Source: Opacimonas immobilis
GTDB lineage: Bacteria > Pseudomonadota > Gammaproteobacteria > Enterobacterales > Alteromonadaceae
Length of the DNA stretch: 64,000 nucleotides
Direction: 5' to 3'
Assembly (NCBI RefSeq): GCF_048282545.1
Contig: NZ_CP182485.1
Location: 1,054,001 to 1,118,000, forward strand
Part shown: positions 43,078 through 52,190 of the stretch, piece by piece
Layout: each line of letters opens with the position of its first letter
Position numbering within the stretch: position 1 is the stretch's first letter
Program-made: the position numbers and the translations under genes
The notes under the pieces: generated by a model
The model's database searches: none
The model's input: the letters and a program-made list of their open reading frames with translations, nothing else
Told to the model about the DNA's origin: nothing

Positions 43078-44397
43078 GTGTATTACCCACTCTCTTTAAA
43101 AAAGAGTATCGGTATCCTAGTTGTATTTCTGCTTGTGTGGTTGGTAATAGGCAGTTGGGTCAACGATTACTTATTATCACTTAGTATCGCCATGGCGGGA
43201 TTGGTCGTTTTTAATTACTATCAGCTATTTCGCTTGAACCATTGGATCTGGCATTCAAAAAGATTATCTCCCCCGTCTGTCTATGGTGCTTGGGAATACA
43301 TTTATGAAGGTGTGTATTTTTTGCAGCGTCGCAACCGCGCTAAACGCAAAGAGTTAGGTGAGTTAGTTAAGCGCTTTAGGGAAGGAGCGGAAGCCTTGCC
43401 TGACGCGGTTGTGATCATCGATTCAGATTCAACGATTTTGTGGTGTAACCGTTTGGCCAGATTAGAATTGGGAATTCAATGGCCGTCTGATTTGGGCTTG
43501 CGTATAGACAACTTATTACGTCATCCTTTGTTTGTCGAGTATTTTAATGAAGGAGATTTTTCTCATCCCATTGAAGTGCCGTCTCCAATTAATCAAAACA
43601 AGACCAATGAATATCGTATTATGCCCTACGGGGATGATAACTTGTTATTGATTTCAAGGGATGTAACACGTGTATCTCAACTAGAAGATATGCGCAGAGA
43701 TTTTGTGGCCAATGTTTCCCATGAAATGCGCACACCATTGACTGTGATTTCTGGGTATCTTGAAATGCTTCCTGAAAGTGCCGTTAATGCGGATCCGTTT
43801 GCTGGAAAGGCCCTGCATGAAATGTCAGAGCAAACTAAACGTATGCAACATCTGATTGAGGATTTGTTAGTCTTATCTCGCATAGAAAGCAGTTCGGAAC
43901 GCATCTATGAAAATATCGTGCAAATGCCCAATATGCTATCGCAAATTGAGCAAGAAGCCTTGCGTTTAAACAAAGAGCATGGTCATTTGATTCGTTTTCA
44001 CATTGATAAGTCTTTAACCATGTTTGGTGTGGAAACCGAGATCCGTTCGGCGTGTTCGAATCTCATTTTTAACGCAATCAACTATACCCCTGCAAAAGGC
44101 CAAATCGACGTTCATTGGTATCGCGACGGTGATAATGCGGTCTTTAAAGTAATAGATAATGGCGATGGTATTGAAGAAAAACATTTGTTGCGGTTAACGG
44201 AACGCTTCTATAGAGTGGATAAAGCACGTTCACGTAAAACGGGCGGTTCAGGATTAGGCTTATCCATTGTCAAACACGTCTTAAACCATCATAATTCAAT
44301 GCTCAAAATAAAAAGCATCGTTGGAGTCGGCAGTGAGTTCTACTTTATTATCGGACCAGAATTGTTACCCGAAGTGGTTATGGACGCTACTATTTAG
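43078..44397 (+). CDS. phoR: Phosphate regulon sensor histidine kinase PhoR
   Basis: Membrane histidine kinase that phosphorylates PhoB when phosphate is scarce. It is 439 residues from a GTG start (E. coli 431). Two close N-terminal membrane segments (about 10-50) with no large periplasmic loop, a basic linker, a PAS domain (about 100-200; ALPDAVVIIDSDSTILWCN), then the DHp helix with phospho-His215 in FVANVSHEMRTPLTVISGYLEML and the ATPase domain with N box LIFNAINYTP, VIDNGDGI and GGSGLGLSIVKHV. The last 65 bases overlap the PstS-like gene in another frame. Confidence 0.97.
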   Translation: MYYPLSLKKSIGILVVFLLVWLVIGSWVNDYLLSLSIAMAGLVVFNYYQLFRLNHWIWHSKRLSPPSVYGAWEYIYEGVYFLQRRNRAKRKELGELVKRFREGAEALPDAVVIIDSDSTILWCNRLARLELGIQWPSDLGLRIDNLLRHPLFVEYFNEGDFSHPIEVPSPINQNKTNEYRIMPYGDDNLLLISRDVTRVSQLEDMRRDFVANVSHEMRTPLTVISGYLEMLPESAVNADPFAGKALHEMSEQTKRMQHLIEDLLVLSRIESSSERIYENIVQMPNMLSQIEQEALRLNKEHGHLIRFHIDKSLTMFGVETEIRSACSNLIFNAINYTPAKGQIDVHWYRDGDNAVFKVIDNGDGIEEKHLLRLTERFYRVDKARSRKTGGSGLGLSIVKHVLNHHNSMLKIKSIVGVGSEFYFIIGPELLPEVVMDATI

Positions 44398-45352
44398 CAT
44401 CTCGTTGACACTGTGTTTTCCAGCGTATTCTGATTCAGAAGAGCAACAGTTTGGAATTGTTGGCATCTTGCATTCAATTGGCTCTGATACGTTAGATGAT
44501 GTCATTACTCAGTGGGCGAGTGCCTTCCAAAAACGCTACCCCCATATTCGTATTCAAATCCAGACCTCAGGTTCATCTGCTGCACCCATAGCGATTATTG
44601 GTGGCACCGCTTCGATAGGGCCAATGTCTCGTCCCTTACGAGACTCCGAGCGGCAATCATTTGTCAAGAAATATCACTACGAACCAACGATGTTAACGGT
44701 AGGCATCGATGCGATTGGTGTATTTGTCCACCCGGCCAATCCGGTGCAACAAATTTCACAATACGATTTGGATGCTGCATTTTCAGTAACTCGCTTCTGT
44801 GGAGCTCGAAATAATATTAACCGTTGGTGGGGGCTAATAAAAAGCAATGATTTGACCGAATTTGCGCAATCAGAAATCCGCTTGTATGGACGAAACTCAG
44901 CTTCTGGAACCTATGCGTTTTTTAAACAAACGGCCTTGTGTGCTGGCGATTACAAAGCTGAGGTTCATCAGCAACCGAGTTCGTCTGCGATTATTCGGTC
45001 GGTTGCCAACCAAATCGACAGTCTTGGTTATGCTTCAATAGGTGCGATTTCGAATCTGGTAAAGCCACTGGCATTGGAAAATCAATCAGGTGAATACATA
45101 TCATTGAACGAACAAAATATTCAATCAGGGGCTTATCCTTTAACTCGGAACCTATATTTAATGATTAATAAACCGCCAGAGGCGGATCTCTCTCCAAGCT
45201 TGAGGGCGTTTTTGCGTTTTATTTACTCGGATGAAGGGCAGTCCATTGTGTCACAGAATGGTTATGTGCCGGTATCTGATGCTATGCGCCGTCGTGAGTT
45301 GGCTAAGTTTGCCCCGCTAAAGACCAAGCAAATCCTTGAAGTTATTCGTTAA
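44333..45352 (+). CDS. PstS-like phosphate-binding periplasmic protein
   Basis: Type II periplasmic binding protein of the PstS family, about 339 residues. I chose the GTG at 44333, inside phoR, because GGAG lies 6 bp before it; a TTG four codons earlier is also open and no ATG is available. A hydrophobic signal (WLWTLLFSISLTLCFPAYS) follows. The ligand-site patterns are GSDTLDDVITQWASAF, the TSGSSAAPIAIIGGTASIGPMSRP phosphate loops and GRNSASGTYAFFKQ. It has no pstC, pstA or pstB after it, so it may serve a transporter encoded elsewhere, or feed phosphate status to PhoR. Overlap implies translation coupled to phoR. Confidence 0.88.
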   Translation: MSSTLLSDQNCYPKWLWTLLFSISLTLCFPAYSDSEEQQFGIVGILHSIGSDTLDDVITQWASAFQKRYPHIRIQIQTSGSSAAPIAIIGGTASIGPMSRPLRDSERQSFVKKYHYEPTMLTVGIDAIGVFVHPANPVQQISQYDLDAAFSVTRFCGARNNINRWWGLIKSNDLTEFAQSEIRLYGRNSASGTYAFFKQTALCAGDYKAEVHQQPSSSAIIRSVANQIDSLGYASIGAISNLVKPLALENQSGEYISLNEQNIQSGAYPLTRNLYLMINKPPEADLSPSLRAFLRFIYSDEGQSIVSQNGYVPVSDAMRRRELAKFAPLKTKQILEVIR

Positions 45353-45372
45353 TCTTAAAAAATATGAAAGTT

Positions 45373-45420
45373 TTGTGACAATTTTCTCATGTAACATTAC
45401 TGTCATTTTCACCATGTAAT
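45373..45420 (+). promoter_or_regulatory. PhoB boxes upstream of the beta-helix lipoprotein
   Basis: Two overlapping 11-bp-spaced repeats: TTGTGACAATTTTCTCAT (45373-45390) and ATGTAACATTACTGTCAT (45389-45406), the latter containing a perfect CTGTCAT. A -10-like TGTAAT (45415-45420) lies 8 bp further. The gene start is 58 bp downstream of that. Confidence 0.6.
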
Positions 45421-45478
45421 CTTCGCCAGAATTATATTTTGGAAAAAATTCCATAACTTAGTCCAAACGGAGAACAAC

Positions 45479-48286
45479 ATGCGTTTAAAGCACATCTTTC
45501 AAACGTCAGCACTTGCAGCGGCATTAGCGCTTGCTGGTTGTGGTGGTGATATCAACATTAGTGAAGGTGACATTGTTACTACTACTAATACAACCAATAA
45601 TAATGCGCCAAGCACACCAACCACTCCGACTACACCAGTCGATACAGCACCGGGTCAGGCATCAGCCTTTTTATCGACTCAAGTGTCAAATGCATTGGGT
45701 GAGACAGTGGAAGTACGCACATTGTCAGGTCGTTTAACGGCGTCTGATGCGGATGCACAAGGAAAAGTCATACTTACCAATGACACAGTGTGGGCTCTAG
45801 AAGGCCCTGTCTTTGTCGGTGGTGATAATACCGATAGCGTCATTCTTGAAATTGAAGAAGGTACTATTATTTTCGGTCGCTCTGGAGCGGATTACTTGGT
45901 TGTTAGCCGTGGTTCACAAATCGAAGCATTGGGTTCTGCGTCTGCTCCTATCCTAATGACGTCTTATAACGACGTGCTTGGTGATGTTGTTGGTGCTGGT
46001 CAATGGGGTGGTTTAGTTATTCTTGGTAACGCACCAACTAACGCTTGTGAAGTAGGCGACGCAACGTGCTCAATTCAGGTTGAAGGGGTACAAGAAGGTG
46101 CTGTATACGGCGGTGTAGATAGCACTGACGATTCAGGTACATTAAACTACCTAGTTGTTAAATATGCTGGTTTCGAAATTGCACCAGATAACGAATTAAA
46201 CGGTATCACGTTTGGTGGCGTTGGTTCTGGTACGACGGTTGAGAACATCCAAGTTCACGCTAACGCGGACGATGGTATAGAATTCTTCGGTGGTTCTGTA
46301 AATGCTAAGAACGTTGTTTTAACTGGTATTCAAGACGACTCAGTCGATTGGGATCGCGGTTACAACGGCAAGCTTCAGTACATTTATATCCAACACGCAC
46401 GTGACAACTCTGATGCCAACCGTGGTATCGAAGGTGACGGCGATGGTAGCGGTACGAACCCTAATTTCTCAGCTCCAATGGTAGCTAATATCACCATCAT
46501 TGGTAACGACTTTGACGGTGAAGATGATTCTGAAGGTGTTTTATTACGGGACCAAACGGGCGCAAAAATCATGAACATGCTTGTGACTGGCTCTGCTGGT
46601 ATGGGCGAATGTTTAGAAATGGATCACGACGATACAGTGCAAGGTAACTTGCAAAACGGTGGAATCGAGATTACTCACTCTGTCATTTCTTGTGCAGAAG
46701 CATTTAAAGGCGTAGCTTCAGATCAAACTGGTCTGGATGCAGCTGGACTTGAAGCGTGGTTTGAAGGTCAAACTGGTAACCAAAACATTGCTTATGCAGA
46801 CCGTGCTAACCTCGGCTTAAACATCGATGGTACGCTTACGACTGAGTCAGCATTATTGACAGCTGGCGGAAACCCTGCAAGCTTGGATAGCTTCTTTGAA
46901 ACCAACTCATTCGTTGGTGCGGTAGGTGCTGATGACTGGCGTCAAGGTTGGGCATTTGGTTTTGGTGGCGGAACAGTTGACGTAGTGTCTACTGCATCTG
47001 GCTGTCCTGCAGGTACCACAACGATTGCATCTGTTGATGGGGTAACACCAACTTGTCAAGTATCAGGTCGTTTAACTGCAAACTTACGTTTAACCGCAGG
47101 TAACCACTACGCTCTAGACGGTGCAGTATTTGTCGGTGGTGACAATGTTGATTCTGCAACCTTGACTGTTGACCCAGGTGTCATCGTTTACGGTTCTTCT
47201 GGTAACGATTATCTTGTAGTTAGCCGTGGTTCGAAAATTGAAGCAAACGGTACTGCGTCAAACCCAATTACCTTTACTTCACGTCAACACGCACAAAACC
47301 CAGCTACATTGGATAATGGCGCTGCTGGTCAATGGGGTGGTTTAGTTATCTTAGGTAACGCACCATCAACTAAATGTCCTGCAGACTCAGCTTGTGCACT
47401 TCAAGTAGAAGGTGTAGCAGAAGGTGCCGTATTCGGCGGTAACAACGAAGCTGACAACTCTGGTACATTACGTTACGTTCGCGTCATGCACGGCGGTTTC
47501 GAAATCGCACCGGATAACGAGTTAAACGGTATCACGTTTGGTGGTGTTGGTTCCGGTACAACAGTTGAGTATGTACAAGTACACAAAAACGCTGATGACG
47601 GTGTTGAGTTCTTCGGCGGTACGGTTAGTGCTAAGTACGTTGTTCTTACAGGTATCCAAGATGACTCGGTAGACTGGGATAACGGCTACAAAGGCAACAT
47701 GCAGTTCGTACTGGTTAAGCACGCTGACGACAACTCTGATGCAAACCGCGGTATTGAAGGCGACGGTGACGGCGGTGATGACGCAGTTAACTTTGGTTTC
47801 TCAAACCCAGTCGTTGCAAACATGACTGTGATTGGTAACGACTTCGACGGTGAAGACGATTCAGAAGGTTTACTATTACGTGACCAAACGTCTGCTAAGC
47901 TATATAACTTCGTAGTGACTGGTTCTGCTGGCATGGGCGAGTGTTTAGAGTTTGACCATGACGACACAGTACAGGGTAACCTCACTAACGGTAACATGGT
48001 TATCTCGACTTCAGTGCTAGCCTGTGCCGAGAACTTCAAAGGTGTCGCATCTACCGAAACAGGTTTAGACGCAGCCGGTGTTGAAGCATGGTTCCTAGAT
48101 GCCTCTCGTAACAATGCAGTTGCAACTGACCAAGCAGCAGTGTTAAACGGTATCTACACAATTGACACTTCAGTGACTGCAACGGATGCAGCAACACTTG
48201 GTAGCTTCTTTACAACAACTGATTTCATCGGTGCGGTAAAAGATGCGCAAAACGATTGGACAGCAGGTTGGACTGTAGGTCTATAA
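45479..48286 (+). CDS. Large surface-type lipoprotein with duplicated beta-helix domain
   Basis: Lipoprotein of 935 residues. The signal MRLKHIFQTSALAAALALAGCGGD puts the lipid on Cys21, with Gly at +2, so outer-membrane sorting is expected. A Thr/Asn/Pro-rich linker (about 32-60) tethers two homologous domains of about 410 residues each. Both contain LVVSRGS.IEA, AGQWGGLVILGNAP, FEIAPDNELNGITFGG, ADDG.EFFGG, VVLTGIQDDSVDW, DNSDANRGIEGDGDG and GSAGMGECLE.DHDDTVQGN. The repeated short strands and turns suggest a right-handed parallel beta-helix, and the many Asp-rich turns suggest Ca binding. The gene lies behind PhoB boxes and just ahead of a TonB receptor, so it may be the receptor's ligand-binding partner. 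Function is not known to me. Confidence 0.8.
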   Translation: MRLKHIFQTSALAAALALAGCGGDINISEGDIVTTTNTTNNNAPSTPTTPTTPVDTAPGQASAFLSTQVSNALGETVEVRTLSGRLTASDADAQGKVILTNDTVWALEGPVFVGGDNTDSVILEIEEGTIIFGRSGADYLVVSRGSQIEALGSASAPILMTSYNDVLGDVVGAGQWGGLVILGNAPTNACEVGDATCSIQVEGVQEGAVYGGVDSTDDSGTLNYLVVKYAGFEIAPDNELNGITFGGVGSGTTVENIQVHANADDGIEFFGGSVNAKNVVLTGIQDDSVDWDRGYNGKLQYIYIQHARDNSDANRGIEGDGDGSGTNPNFSAPMVANITIIGNDFDGEDDSEGVLLRDQTGAKIMNMLVTGSAGMGECLEMDHDDTVQGNLQNGGIEITHSVISCAEAFKGVASDQTGLDAAGLEAWFEGQTGNQNIAYADRANLGLNIDGTLTTESALLTAGGNPASLDSFFETNSFVGAVGADDWRQGWAFGFGGGTVDVVSTASGCPAGTTTIASVDGVTPTCQVSGRLTANLRLTAGNHYALDGAVFVGGDNVDSATLTVDPGVIVYGSSGNDYLVVSRGSKIEANGTASNPITFTSRQHAQNPATLDNGAAGQWGGLVILGNAPSTKCPADSACALQVEGVAEGAVFGGNNEADNSGTLRYVRVMHGGFEIAPDNELNGITFGGVGSGTTVEYVQVHKNADDGVEFFGGTVSAKYVVLTGIQDDSVDWDNGYKGNMQFVLVKHADDNSDANRGIEGDGDGGDDAVNFGFSNPVVANMTVIGNDFDGEDDSEGLLLRDQTSAKLYNFVVTGSAGMGECLEFDHDDTVQGNLTNGNMVISTSVLACAENFKGVASTETGLDAAGVEAWFLDASRNNAVATDQAAVLNGIYTIDTSVTATDAATLGSFFTTTDFIGAVKDAQNDWTAGWTVGL
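45728..48283 (+). repeat. Internal tandem duplication within the beta-helix lipoprotein gene
   Basis: Copy 1 spans about 45728-46963 and copy 2 about 47066-48283, offset by roughly 1330-1340 bp (about 445 codons). Several blocks are nearly identical at the DNA level, for example the region starting caatggggtggtttagtta at 46001 and 47330. Both copies start at a Gly-Arg-Leu-Thr-Ala motif and end in a Trp-x-x-Gly-Trp motif. Confidence 0.85.
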
Positions 48287-48312
48287 GACCCACACCCACG
48301 CTGTAAGATGAA

Positions 48313-48351
48313 AAGTGCGTTACTCTATAGTTAGCTATAAGTAACGCACTT
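48313..48351 (+). other. Long stable hairpin between the lipoprotein and receptor genes
   Basis: AAGTGCGTTACT (48313-48324) pairs perfectly with AGTAACGCACTT (48340-48351); after one bulged C a further TATAG/CTATA stem closes on a TTAG tetraloop. That makes 17 pairs with one bulge. No T run follows, so it looks like an RNA stabiliser or processing site more than a terminator. Confidence 0.75.
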
Positions 48352-48408
48352 GTGTTTCAAAAATCCAAGTTCTCAGCTCACCATATGAGCTAAGGAAATG
48401 AGGTAACC

Positions 48409-51057
48409 ATGAAAAATTCTAACCATAGGTTTCCTGTTGCACCTTTATCAATTGCTATTTTAGCAGCATTATCTTTTACGCCGGCAGTACATGCTCAGGA
48501 AAGCGAAGATGAAGTCATTGAAGAGGTTGTTGCGACGGGTACACGCTTAAAAGGAACGGCAACAGCGGTTCTTGAAGAGCGTAAAAACCAAGCATTCGTT
48601 GCAGATATCTTAGGTGCTGAGCAAATCTCACGTACCGGTGATAGCGATGCAGCATCAGCTTTACGCCGTGTGACAGGCCTTACGCTTGTCGATGGTAAAT
48701 TTATTTATGTTCGTGGTTTAGGTGAGCGTTATTCATCAACGCTTCTAAACGGCGCAAATGTGCCAAGCCCGGATCCAACTCGTAACGTTATTCCACTGGA
48801 TTTGTTCCCATCAGATATTATTGAAAGTCTCTCGGTACAAAAATCTTATTCACCGTCGATGCCTGCATCGTTTGGTGGTGGTAACGTGGATATTCGTTTA
48901 AAGTCTATCCCTTCAGACTTTATTTTTAATGTGTCAGCGTCTTTGGGGACGAATTCAGAAAACAGTGGCGATGCCATTGGTTATAACGGCGGTGACCGCG
49001 ACTGGTTTGGCGAAGATGACGGTTCGCGTGCAGCGCCTGCTGTGATTGTTGAACGCTGGACAAATAAGAACTTTTTAGATGGTCTTGAACAAGAAACGGC
49101 TCTATCGTATTTCTCGCTAATGAAGCGCGATTACGATCCTGTTTTTGAGTCAGTTGGTCCTGATTTTGGTTTGAGCCTTTCTTTAGGCAATAACTACGAC
49201 ATCAATAATGATTGGCGTTGGGGTTATTTGCTGACGTCAAGCTATGACCGTGGTACTAATGTCTCGGAAGAATACGAGCTTGAACAAGCTAACCGTGTAG
49301 GTGATATAACTGAAATTGTTCGTTTTTTCGATGAAGTTTTAGTCACGGAGAAGACGGTAAAATGGTCAACTATGTTCAACCTAGGTCTCGATTATAACCG
49401 CAATCATCGCGTGGATTATTCACTCATCGCCCTGAACGATACCTCTGATGAAATCAAAGAGAAGTTTGGTAATACTGAAAACTTCAACTTAGGTGAAGGG
49501 TTGCGCATACGCGATATCGGTGTCGATTACGAAGAACGTCAAATGTTTACCAATCAAATTAAAGGCATGCATACTTTCCCAGAGTATAACTTCGCTGGTT
49601 TTGATTGGAAATATTCACTCGGTCGTTCGATTCGTAATGCTCCTGGTAGTTTTAAAACCCGTTTCTTGATGGAAGATCTCAATGGTGATGGCATGTTTGA
49701 TACCACCAATGAGATTGCTTTGACAAACTCAACGGGTGCGGCGCAGTACGATTTCCAAATCTTACATGACCGGGTTGAGAACTACGGTTATAACTTTACT
49801 TTGCCCGTCACGACTGAAGATTGGGAAATGGAGTTTAAATTCGGTGCAGACTTCCTAAGCAAAGCGCGTACCGCTGAAAACCGTCGTATTGCGGTGAGCA
49901 CACGTGCGTTTACTAACTCGTCTGATCTTGCTGGCGGTGCGTTCGCTGACATCATGAGTAACGATGTGCTTGCAAACGGCGATTTCCGCGAAGGTACGCC
50001 TTTGATCCGTGACTTGACGATCGCAGGTGATGATTATGTTGCTGCACAAAAAGTCGATGCATATTACCTTGAAGGTGATTTTTTCTATCAAGGCAAGTGG
50101 CGCTTTAGCGGCGGCGCTCGCTTTGAAGACTTCCGTCAAGCGGTTGTACCTTTTGATCCTCGTACGAATCAAATTGATTTGGCAGATGAAGATGATCGCG
50201 CCCAATTAGCATTCCAAGAAGATGACTTCTACCCAGCATTTGCCTTGACGTACTTTATGGAATCAGACATGCAGTTACGTGCTTCCATTGGTCAAACCGT
50301 GGTTCGTCCTGATTTGCGTGAAGTATCATCTGCTACGTATATCGACCCATTAACTGAGTTCCCAGTTGCGGGTACTCCAGGTGTACGTACTACGTCTATC
50401 TTAAACTATGATTTGCGTTGGGAATGGTACCGTGAAGCTGGTAATAACGTCTCTGTTGGTATTTTCTATAAGGATATGGAAGACCCGATTGAATCAGTAC
50501 AGTCTCCAGCCCAGGATGGTCCGCCATTGATTCGTATTGCCAACGCTGAAAGCGGTACCTTGTTTGGTGTCGAAATTGAGTTCTTGCAAGATTTGATGTT
50601 TGTCGGTGACGGTATTTGGGAAAACTTGTTCTTGTCAGGTAACGTGACAATCTCTGATTCAGAAATTGAATTAGATCGTCAAAACATCGTTGAGCAAACC
50701 GGTGTGTCAGCAGCGATTACTAATACAAAACGTCGTTTAACTGGTCATTCTGAGTATGTAGTGAACCTACAGCTTGGTTTTGATTCTGATAATGGTGAGC
50801 GCAGTGCATCATTAGTGTACAACGTATTTGGTGACCGCATCTTGATCCCAGGCATTGACGGTTTTGATGATAACTTTGAGAAACCGTTCCATTCTTTGGA
50901 TTTGGTCTACAAGTTTTATCCAGATTTTAACACGACATGGACATTCAAGGTGGGTAATATCCTTGGTGAAGAAAAAGAGTTAGAGTTTGAAGACACACTC
51001 TTGCGTCGTGAGAGCAAAGGCACGAGTGTCAGCTTGTCGTTCAAATACGATTTCTAA
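48409..51057 (+). CDS. TonB-dependent outer-membrane receptor paired with the beta-helix lipoprotein
   Basis: Large receptor of 882 residues. The signal peptide ends in FTPAVHAQ, followed by a TonB-box-like EVIEEVVATGTRL. The plug (about 45-165) has DAASALRRVTGLTLVDGKFIYVRGLGERY in pieces and SVQKSYSPSMPASFGGGNVDIR; the barrel ends in SVSLSFKYDF. No N-terminal carboxypeptidase-like extension or sigma-regulator STN domain is seen. It lies 122 bp behind the lipoprotein gene with only the hairpin between, and the pair has PhoB boxes in front, directly after phoBR and the PstS-like gene. It has a good GAGG ribosome site and an intrinsic terminator. The ligand is unknown. Confidence 0.9.
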   Translation: MKNSNHRFPVAPLSIAILAALSFTPAVHAQESEDEVIEEVVATGTRLKGTATAVLEERKNQAFVADILGAEQISRTGDSDAASALRRVTGLTLVDGKFIYVRGLGERYSSTLLNGANVPSPDPTRNVIPLDLFPSDIIESLSVQKSYSPSMPASFGGGNVDIRLKSIPSDFIFNVSASLGTNSENSGDAIGYNGGDRDWFGEDDGSRAAPAVIVERWTNKNFLDGLEQETALSYFSLMKRDYDPVFESVGPDFGLSLSLGNNYDINNDWRWGYLLTSSYDRGTNVSEEYELEQANRVGDITEIVRFFDEVLVTEKTVKWSTMFNLGLDYNRNHRVDYSLIALNDTSDEIKEKFGNTENFNLGEGLRIRDIGVDYEERQMFTNQIKGMHTFPEYNFAGFDWKYSLGRSIRNAPGSFKTRFLMEDLNGDGMFDTTNEIALTNSTGAAQYDFQILHDRVENYGYNFTLPVTTEDWEMEFKFGADFLSKARTAENRRIAVSTRAFTNSSDLAGGAFADIMSNDVLANGDFREGTPLIRDLTIAGDDYVAAQKVDAYYLEGDFFYQGKWRFSGGARFEDFRQAVVPFDPRTNQIDLADEDDRAQLAFQEDDFYPAFALTYFMESDMQLRASIGQTVVRPDLREVSSATYIDPLTEFPVAGTPGVRTTSILNYDLRWEWYREAGNNVSVGIFYKDMEDPIESVQSPAQDGPPLIRIANAESGTLFGVEIEFLQDLMFVGDGIWENLFLSGNVTISDSEIELDRQNIVEQTGVSAAITNTKRRLTGHSEYVVNLQLGFDSDNGERSASLVYNVFGDRILIPGIDGFDDNFEKPFHSLDLVYKFYPDFNTTWTFKVGNILGEEKELEFEDTLLRRESKGTSVSLSFKYDF

Positions 51058-51078
51058 TTACACTGTAATCAAATATCA

Positions 51079-51113
51079 AGGCGCTATACATTTTTATGTA
51101 TGGCGCTTTTTTT
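51079..51113 (+). terminator. Terminator of the lipoprotein-receptor operon
   Basis: GCGCTATACAT (51081-51091) pairs with ATGTATGGCGC (51096-51106), one G-T pair, TTTT loop, then a run of seven T. Confidence 0.9.
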
Positions 51114-51122
51114 GATGAATGA

Positions 51123-52184
51123 CTAAGGTAATGTGAGCATGGCCATGTTATTGTGATTTAGAGAACCAAGATAGAGGAAGTTGCCGTTGCGCACTGTCGT
51201 TGTGATTTGCGTATAGCCAGAGTCTGCTTGTAAATTGTGAACCACATTCCCTTTTGCATCGACGGCAATCGTCATTGCGTAATTGGATGAAGGTTTTAAA
51301 AATGTCTTGGGCAATCCCCCAATCCACCTTCTCACCATCGGATAGGACGCAAGCTGAGTGATCAAAGGGTCATTTAAGCCAATAACACTGATCCACAATA
51401 ATCCTTCATCGTCCAAAAACAGATTATCTGGCATCCCGGGTAAGTTGATAAAGGTGAGTAGCTCATTACTTGTCAAATCGAGCGCAAGCGTCCGAGACCG
51501 CCCTGTTTCGTTAATATATAAAATCGACTCGTCTGCATTTAAGGCAACGCCATTGGCAAAAAATAGCCGATCCACCAATAACTCCAAAGTATTTGTGGTT
51601 GCGCGATAGACAAAAATGCGTCCAGTGTGACTCGCTTCGATAAAATCTAGGATGAAATCGTGATAACTGAAGCGTGTTGACGCATCAGAAAAATATATAT
51701 CCCCGTTGCTAGCGATGACGAGATGATCAACAAAAAGCAAAGGGATTGCTTGGTACTCATTCGCTAAAACCGTCCATGAATTATCCGGTTCAAGCCGAAT
51801 TAACCCTTTATCGGCATCTGCGACAACCAGGCGTTGTTGATTGTCAAAACGCATTCCAAGAGGGCGACCTCCGGTATTAGCGATGAGTTGTGGTTGACTG
51901 GTATCGTAAGGAGGTAGGAGTTTAACGATATCGCCATTGGCTAGCCCTGTCCACAGTGCACCTTGGTCATCAAAAGTGATGTCTTCAGGACCTTGACCGC
52001 ATGGCTGACAAATCAGTTGATAGTTTACTAGCTTGTTATTTGGTGAAAAGTGACCATCTAATGTCACAGCGGTTGATGGCTGCCAAACTTCTGGGCGAAC
52101 AGGTGAGAGAGAATAGGGCAGAATGAGCAGCGACATGATGCATCCTAAGACACATCCTGTCACTAGCCAACTGCGATTGCACAT
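51123..52184 (-). CDS. SMP-30/gluconolactonase/strictosidine synthase-like beta-propeller protein
   Basis: Predicted six-bladed beta-propeller of 353 residues with an N-terminal membrane anchor or signal (WLVTGCVLGCIMSLLILPYSL). Blade motifs recur: GPEDITFDDQGALWTGLANGDIVKL, RPLGMRFDNQQRLVVADADKGL, FANGVALNADESILYINETGRSR and MPDNLFLDDEGLLWISVIGLNDP. These match the strictosidine synthase-like/APMAP branch, whose bacterial members are mostly lactonases or arylesterases of unknown substrate. It is the second gene after an AbgT transporter, 6 bp apart, so the two are probably cotranscribed and may act on one substrate. Confidence 0.82.
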   Translation of the reverse strand: MCNRSWLVTGCVLGCIMSLLILPYSLSPVRPEVWQPSTAVTLDGHFSPNNKLVNYQLICQPCGQGPEDITFDDQGALWTGLANGDIVKLLPPYDTSQPQLIANTGGRPLGMRFDNQQRLVVADADKGLIRLEPDNSWTVLANEYQAIPLLFVDHLVIASNGDIYFSDASTRFSYHDFILDFIEASHTGRIFVYRATTNTLELLVDRLFFANGVALNADESILYINETGRSRTLALDLTSNELLTFINLPGMPDNLFLDDEGLLWISVIGLNDPLITQLASYPMVRRWIGGLPKTFLKPSSNYAMTIAVDAKGNVVHNLQADSGYTQITTTVRNGNFLYLGSLNHNNMAMLTLP

Positions 52185-52190
52185 TAGTAT

